From Thermoplasmata archaeon (GTDB lineage: Archaea; Thermoplasmatota; Thermoplasmata; RBG-16-68-12), in the NCBI GenBank assembly GCA_021788795.1, contig JAJYKG010000065.1:1-9637 (forward strand): a stretch of DNA of 9,637 nt, given 5' to 3'. The notes below the pieces were generated by a model. The model did not search any database and had not been told where the DNA came from. It saw only the letters and a list, made by a program, of their open reading frames with translations. Below, one piece after another: positions 6,735 to 9,637 of this stretch. Position 1 is the first letter of the stretch. Each line of letters starts with the position of its first letter. Made by a program: the position numbers and the translations under genes.

Positions 6735-7754
6735 TCACGGCCGGAGGATGACCTTGATCGAGTTCTGGGCGGACGCCACGAGCCGGAAGCCCTCGCCCGC
6801 CTTCTCTAGGGGCAGGCGGTGCGTGACCAGGTCGTCCACGCGGACCTTCCCTGTCCGCAGGAACTCGATCGCGGCGCGGATGTCCTGCGGCGCGCCGCCG
6901 TAGGACGACGTCATCGTGACCTCCTCCCGCCAGAGGGCGTTGAAGGGCACCTCGACCTTGGCGCTGGGGTCGGTCGGCGCGAAGAAGAGCACCTTGCCGC
7001 CGCGGTCCACGGACGAGAGGCCTTGGGCGATCGCCTTGGGCGCGCCCGTGCACGTGATCACGAGGTCGGCGAGGCGCCCGCCGTTCGCGGACCGCACTTG
7101 GGCGGGCACGTCCTCGCGGCCGTCCACGACCACGTCGGCCCCGGAGTGCATCGCGGCCTCCTTGCGGTAGTCGACCACGTCCGTCGCGATGAGCTTCCCC
7201 GCGCCCATCGCCTTCGCCAGGCGGATGTGGAGCAGCCCCGCGATGCCGCTGCCGAGGACGGCCACGGTGCCCCCCGGCGGCAGTCCGATGAGCCGCTGGC
7301 CGCGGGCCACGCAGGCCAGGGGCTCGATGAACACGGCCTGGTCGTCGGAGACCTCCGCGGGGAGCTTGTACAGCCCGTGGGCCATGTTGACCTCGGGCAC
7401 GCGGACGAACTCCGCGAACCCGCCCGGATCGAAGTTCGTGGTCCGGAGGGTGTCGCAGACGGTCTCGTGGCCCGCCTTGCAGTAGCGGCATGCGCCGCAG
7501 GGAACATGGTGGGAGACGAAGACGCGGTCGCCCACCGCGACCTGCGTGACGCCCGCGCCGAGGACGGCGACCTCCGCGGCAATCTCGTGGCCGAGGACGA
7601 GGGGCGCCTTGGGCTTGCGGTACCACTCCATGACGTCGGAGCCGCAGATCCCGCTGGCCCGCACCTTCACGAGGATCTCGCCCAGGCCCACCGCGGGCTT
7701 GGGCAGGTCGACGATGCGCACGTCGCTGTTCGAGTAGTACATCGCGGCGCGCAT
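6735..7754 (-). CDS. Zinc-dependent medium-chain alcohol/polyol dehydrogenase
   Basis: This 339-residue medium-chain dehydrogenase/reductase resembles the sorbitol and threonine dehydrogenase branches. Catalytic-zinc residues are visible as Cys37 (GICGSD, 35-40), His56-Glu57 (GHE) and Glu144 (IEPLACV). A complete structural-zinc set, Cys86, Cys89, Cys92 and Cys100, lies in PCGACRYCKAGHETVC. The Rossmann loop is GSGIAG (168-173), and Asp192 at the end of the second strand favours NAD over NADP. It would oxidise an alcohol or polyol, or reduce the matching ketone, in the cytosol. The substrate cannot be read from sequence. It begins 19 bases after the LsrF-like gene stop on the same strand, so the two form an operon and probably act on related sugar-derived compounds. 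The ATG at 7754 (MRAAMYY) fits the family N-terminus; an ATG four codons later is an alternative. Confidence 0.92.
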   Translation of the reverse strand: MRAAMYYSNSDVRIVDLPKPAVGLGEILVKVRASGICGSDVMEWYRKPKAPLVLGHEIAAEVAVLGAGVTQVAVGDRVFVSHHVPCGACRYCKAGHETVCDTLRTTNFDPGGFAEFVRVPEVNMAHGLYKLPAEVSDDQAVFIEPLACVARGQRLIGLPPGGTVAVLGSGIAGLLHIRLAKAMGAGKLIATDVVDYRKEAAMHSGADVVVDGREDVPAQVRSANGGRLADLVITCTGAPKAIAQGLSSVDRGGKVLFFAPTDPSAKVEVPFNALWREEVTMTSSYGGAPQDIRAAIEFLRTGKVRVDDLVTHRLPLEKAGEGFRLVASAQNSIKVILRP

Positions 7755-7773
7755 GGTCCGCCGCCCCCGAGGC

Positions 7774-8568
7774 TCAGCGCTTCGCCTTCGGCGCCTTCAC
7801 GAACTCGAGAGCCTCCTTGGCGGAAGCGTGCTCGTGGACGACCGCGCGCACGGCGCGGATCATCCCGACGGCGTTCGGGGCCTGCCAGATGTTCCGGCCC
7901 ATGTCCACGCCGGCGGCGCCGGCCTCGATGGAGCGCTGGGCGAGCTCCAGTGCGTCGAGCTCCGTCTCGAGCTTGGGGCCGCCCGCCACGACGAGGGGCA
8001 CGGGGCAGCTCTCGACGACCTTCTCGAAGTCCTCGCAATAGTACGTCTTGACGAAGTGCGCGCCGAACTCCGCGGCGATGCGGCAGGCGAGGCTGAGGTA
8101 GCGCGCGTCGCGCTTCTCGAGTTCCTTGCCGACCGCGGTCACGGCGAGCACGGGCATGCCGATCTCCTCGCCGATGTCCACGAGGCCGCCGAGGTTCACG
8201 AGGCTCTCGTGCTCGTGGGGCGCGCCGACGAAGATGGAGAGGGCCACCGCGGACGCGTTGAGCCGCACGGCCTCGTCCATCGAGGTGGTCACCTCCTCGT
8301 GGCTCAGGTCCTCCTTGAGGACGCTCGCGCCGCCGGAGACGCGCAGGACGATCGGCGTGGGGAACGTCGGGTCGATGGACGTGCGCACGACGCCGCGGGT
8401 GATCATGAGGCCGTCGGCGTACGGGAGAAGCGGCTCGATCGTCTTCCGGGGCACCTCGAGCTTGTGCGTCGGGCCGAGGAAGTATCCGTGGTCGACGGCG
8501 AGCATGACCGTCCGGTGGTCCGTGGGACGGATGATGCGCGAGAGCCGGTTCTGCAACCCCCAGGTCAT
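7774..8568 (-). CDS. lsrF: LsrF-like DhnA-family class I aldolase/thiolase
   Basis: This 264-residue TIM-barrel enzyme of the DhnA/FbaB family is closest, by recalled sequence, to LsrF (3-hydroxy-5-phosphonooxypentane-2,4-dione thiolase). Matching motifs are WGLQNRLSRI (3-12), TVMLAVDHGYFLGPT (20-34), FVKTYYCED (172-180) with Lys174 as the expected Schiff-base lysine, VVAGGPKL (193-200) and GVDMGRNIWQ (220-229) of the phosphate site. LsrF transfers an acetyl group from the phosphorylated dione to CoA, giving dihydroxyacetone phosphate and acetyl-CoA. The same fold also covers archaeal fructose-bisphosphate aldolase and the ADH synthase of aromatic amino acid synthesis, so the substrate may differ. 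The ATG at 8568 is chosen because a GAAGGAGG site lies seven bases before it; upstream in-frame ATGs at 8574 and 8616 sit too close to that site or inside the TATA box. It heads an operon with the zinc dehydrogenase. No lsrK, lsrR or lsrG is in the window. Confidence 0.88.
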   Translation of the reverse strand: MTWGLQNRLSRIIRPTDHRTVMLAVDHGYFLGPTHKLEVPRKTIEPLLPYADGLMITRGVVRTSIDPTFPTPIVLRVSGGASVLKEDLSHEEVTTSMDEAVRLNASAVALSIFVGAPHEHESLVNLGGLVDIGEEIGMPVLAVTAVGKELEKRDARYLSLACRIAAEFGAHFVKTYYCEDFEKVVESCPVPLVVAGGPKLETELDALELAQRSIEAGAAGVDMGRNIWQAPNAVGMIRAVRAVVHEHASAKEALEFVKAPKAKR

Positions 8569-8575
8569 GGACATG

Positions 8576-8583
8576 CCTCCTTC
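8576..8583 (-). promoter_or_regulatory. Shine-Dalgarno site for lsrF-like gene
   Basis: GAAGGAGG on the minus strand ends seven bases before the ATG at 8568 and only one base before the in-frame ATG at 8574. The spacing favours 8568 as the real start. Confidence 0.7.
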
Positions 8584-8613
8584 GGAGAGCAACGGCGTCC
8601 AACCCGGACCAGG

Positions 8614-8621
8614 CATTTTAG
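8614..8621 (-). promoter_or_regulatory. TATA box of lsrF-adh operon
   Basis: CTAAAATG on the minus strand is an isolated AT-rich octamer in GC-rich sequence, preceded by purine-rich GAGGAAAGG, which resembles a TFB recognition element. About 25 bases downstream lies a predicted start near 8592, giving a leader of about 24 bases that includes the Shine-Dalgarno site. Inverted arms AGGC/GCCT flank the box (8611-8624), which could allow a repressor to cover it. Confidence 0.5.
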
Positions 8622-8683
8622 CCTTTCCTCGGGCGGACGGACGGCCCCCTGCGGGACAGCCGCGCGGACGGGCGGCGCGGCGC

Positions 8684-8851
8684 CTACTTGATGGCGCTTT
8701 CGATCTTGGCCTTCAGGTCGTCGGGGACCGAGGTGATCTTGTGGACGTTGGAGGCATGGTCCTGGATCTTCTTCATGAGGCCGTTCTTCGTGAGGGCCTT
8801 GGTCTCGAACTTGCAGTCCATGCCGATGTCCGCACACTTGAAGCTCGGCAT
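8684..8851 (-). CDS. DUF1059 small protein
   Basis: This 55-residue protein opens MPSFKCADIGMDCKFET and ends DDLKAKIESAIK. It matches the DUF1059 family of short soluble proteins in the N-terminal Cys-x6-Cys with a Gly before the second Cys, the central helix (NGLMKKIQDHA) and the His-x4-His end (HASNVH). Cys6, Cys13, His32 and His37 could together hold a metal ion; this is inference, since the family's function is unknown. The length is normal and the protein has no membrane segment or signal peptide. It lies on the same strand as the lsrF-adh pair but 115 bases upstream, with a separate TATA box for that pair in between, so it is probably its own unit. There is no clear Shine-Dalgarno site, so the transcript may be leaderless. 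It diverges from the AlkD-like gene. Confidence 0.88.
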   Translation of the reverse strand: MPSFKCADIGMDCKFETKALTKNGLMKKIQDHASNVHKITSVPDDLKAKIESAIK

Positions 8852-8958
8852 GGGGAGGTCCACTGCACGCAGGGGTCAAGAACGTTTCGGCCCGCCGACC
8901 TTCGGCGCCGGGGGCGTGGCGGAAGCCTCTTGCCCGGGTCCCGCAGTCCGGTGTCGTG
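8852..8958. other. Divergent intergenic region between DUF1059 and AlkD-like genes
   Basis: This 107-base gap must drive both neighbours. The only AT-richer patch is around 8874-8893 (read leftward, CGAAACGTTCTTGA), about 33 bases from the DUF1059 ATG, a fair position for a leaderless promoter. No convincing TATA box or Shine-Dalgarno site was found for the rightward gene. Confidence 0.3.
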
Positions 8959-9637
8959 ATGACCCTCGATGTGCGCCGCGAGCGCGAACAGATCGCGGCC
9001 TCGATGCGAGCGGTCGCCCCGCCGAAGCCCTGGGAAAGGCTGCAGGCCTACCTCGGTTCGCCCGTCCCCGTGCTCGGACTCACGACTCCACAGATGAACG
9101 AGGTCCACCGAGCGTTCGCCGAGGAGCACCGGGACCTCACGGCCGGCGAGGTGAACGCCCTCGCCGAGGCGCTGTGGGAGTCGCCGACCTGGGAGGAGAA
9201 AGCCTTCGCCATCGGCCTGCTGGCCCGGCACGGCGACGTGCTCGATGAGGCCTCGTGGAGGCTGGCCGATTCGTGGGTCGACGTCGCAACGGGGTGGGCC
9301 CTGAGCGACGGTCTCGCCTCGGGCCCCGTCAGCGTCATGGTTCACTCGAAACCGCGACGGTTCGCGGAGGTCCTGCGGTGGACGAGGGCGGAGAACTTCT
9401 GGCGCCGCCGCGCGTCCACCTACGCCCTGAACGAGTTCGTCCGCGCGGGCGAGCTCGACCGGCCGTTCCGGCTCCTCGAACGCCTCTTGTACGACGAGGA
9501 GTTCTGGGTGCAGCGCGCCGTCGGGACGTGGCTGCGGGAATGCTGGAAGAAAGACGCGAAGCGCACGGAGGCGTTCCTCCTCGCGCACTCGCCGGGGCTG
9601 CCGCCGGTGACCGTGACCGTGGCCACGGAGCGTTCCT
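8959..9637 (+). CDS. AlkD-like DNA alkylation repair protein (3' end outside window)
   Basis: The frame is open for 226 residues to the right edge without a stop, so the C-terminus is missing. It has the alpha-helical HEAT-like repeat character of the DNA alkylation repair (AlkC/AlkD-like) family: early NALAEALWESPTWEEKAFAI (66-85) and a late EFWVQRAVGTWLRECWKKD (181-199). Trp113 and Asp117 (GWALSDGLAS, 112-121) have the same four-residue spacing as Trp109 and Asp113, the lesion-contacting and catalytic residues of Bacillus cereus AlkD. Such enzymes cut out bulky or positively charged alkylated purines as glycosylases. The start is ATG at 8959; an adjacent in-frame GTG at 8956 is possible. 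No Shine-Dalgarno site is visible. Non-catalytic HEAT-like relatives exist, so activity is probable, not certain. Confidence 0.85.
   Translation, partial: MTLDVRREREQIAASMRAVAPPKPWERLQAYLGSPVPVLGLTTPQMNEVHRAFAEEHRDLTAGEVNALAEALWESPTWEEKAFAIGLLARHGDVLDEASWRLADSWVDVATGWALSDGLASGPVSVMVHSKPRRFAEVLRWTRAENFWRRRASTYALNEFVRAGELDRPFRLLERLLYDEEFWVQRAVGTWLRECWKKDAKRTEAFLLAHSPGLPPVTVTVATERS

Noticed and set aside
6403..8602. Several long frames on both strands over the dehydrogenase and LsrF-like genes
   Set aside because: All overlap genes with complete catalytic motifs and translate to biased, motif-free peptides.
8659..8681. 7-bp GC hairpin (GCCGCGC/GCGCGGC) just after the DUF1059 stop
   Set aside because: It is in the right place for a terminator, but no T-run follows on the minus strand and such stems are expected by chance in this very GC-rich stretch.
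8126..9588. Frames on both strands over DUF1059 and the AlkD-like gene (for example 8126-8959 plus, 8565-8879 minus and 8773-9588 minus)
   Set aside because: They are out-of-frame readings of recognised genes. The AlkD-like frame itself lacks a stop only because the window ends.
1..9637. CRISPR arrays, insertion sequences, tRNA or rRNA genes, prophage or defence genes
   Set aside because: No regularly spaced repeats, transposase-like proteins, terminal inverted repeats or cloverleaf-like sequences were seen; the content is metabolic and transport genes with even base composition.

Overview
The window is clearly GC-rich throughout and densely coded. Basal signals point to an archaeon. There are archaeal-type TATA elements (TTATAA upstream of acs, CTAAAATG upstream of the LsrF-like gene) about 45-50 bases before start codons, with no properly spaced bacterial -35/-10 pair. 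Shine-Dalgarno sites precede several genes, while others have none and may be leaderless or short-leadered. A high-GC member of the Thermoplasmatota or a related euryarchaeal lineage is my best guess. It rests on overall impression, not on a marker gene, and a bacterium is not strictly excluded.

Layout. Positions 1-96 (minus) hold the first 32 codons of an unidentified, probably membrane-anchored protein running off the left edge. Divergent from it is a two-gene ABC-2 type exporter (ATPase 275-1156, permease 1140-1877, overlapping). It converges with an acetate module. In that module acs (acetyl-CoA synthetase, minus, 5799 to 3838) is followed after 40 bases by a fused acetyl-CoA hydrolase/CoA-transferase plus GNAT acetyltransferase (minus, 3797 to 1887). 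A SatP/GPR1/FUN34/YaaH acetate transporter (6036-6665) diverges from acs across a 236-base regulatory gap. A strong hairpin plus pyrimidine tract ends satP. Next, on the minus strand, come a medium-chain zinc alcohol dehydrogenase (7754 to 6735) and, upstream of it in the same operon, an LsrF-like DhnA-family aldolase/thiolase (8568 to 7774) with its own TATA box and Shine-Dalgarno site. Further upstream is a 55-residue DUF1059 protein (8851 to 8684). Divergent from that, and cut by the right edge, is an AlkD-like DNA alkylation repair protein (8959-9637).

How the genes may work together (inference): SatP brings in acetate, Acs activates it with ATP, and the CoA-transferase moves CoA between acyl groups or hydrolyses acyl-CoA. 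The GNAT domain fused to that transferase resembles the Pat-type acetyltransferases that silence Acs by acetylating the lysine of its PKTRSGK motif. That motif is intact here, so the module could carry its own off-switch. The LsrF-like enzyme and the dehydrogenase look like a small sugar-phosphate or polyol pathway, and LsrF proper releases acetyl-CoA. No insertion sequence, CRISPR array, tRNA or rRNA was seen. High GC produces many long spurious open frames opposite the real genes; these were discarded.
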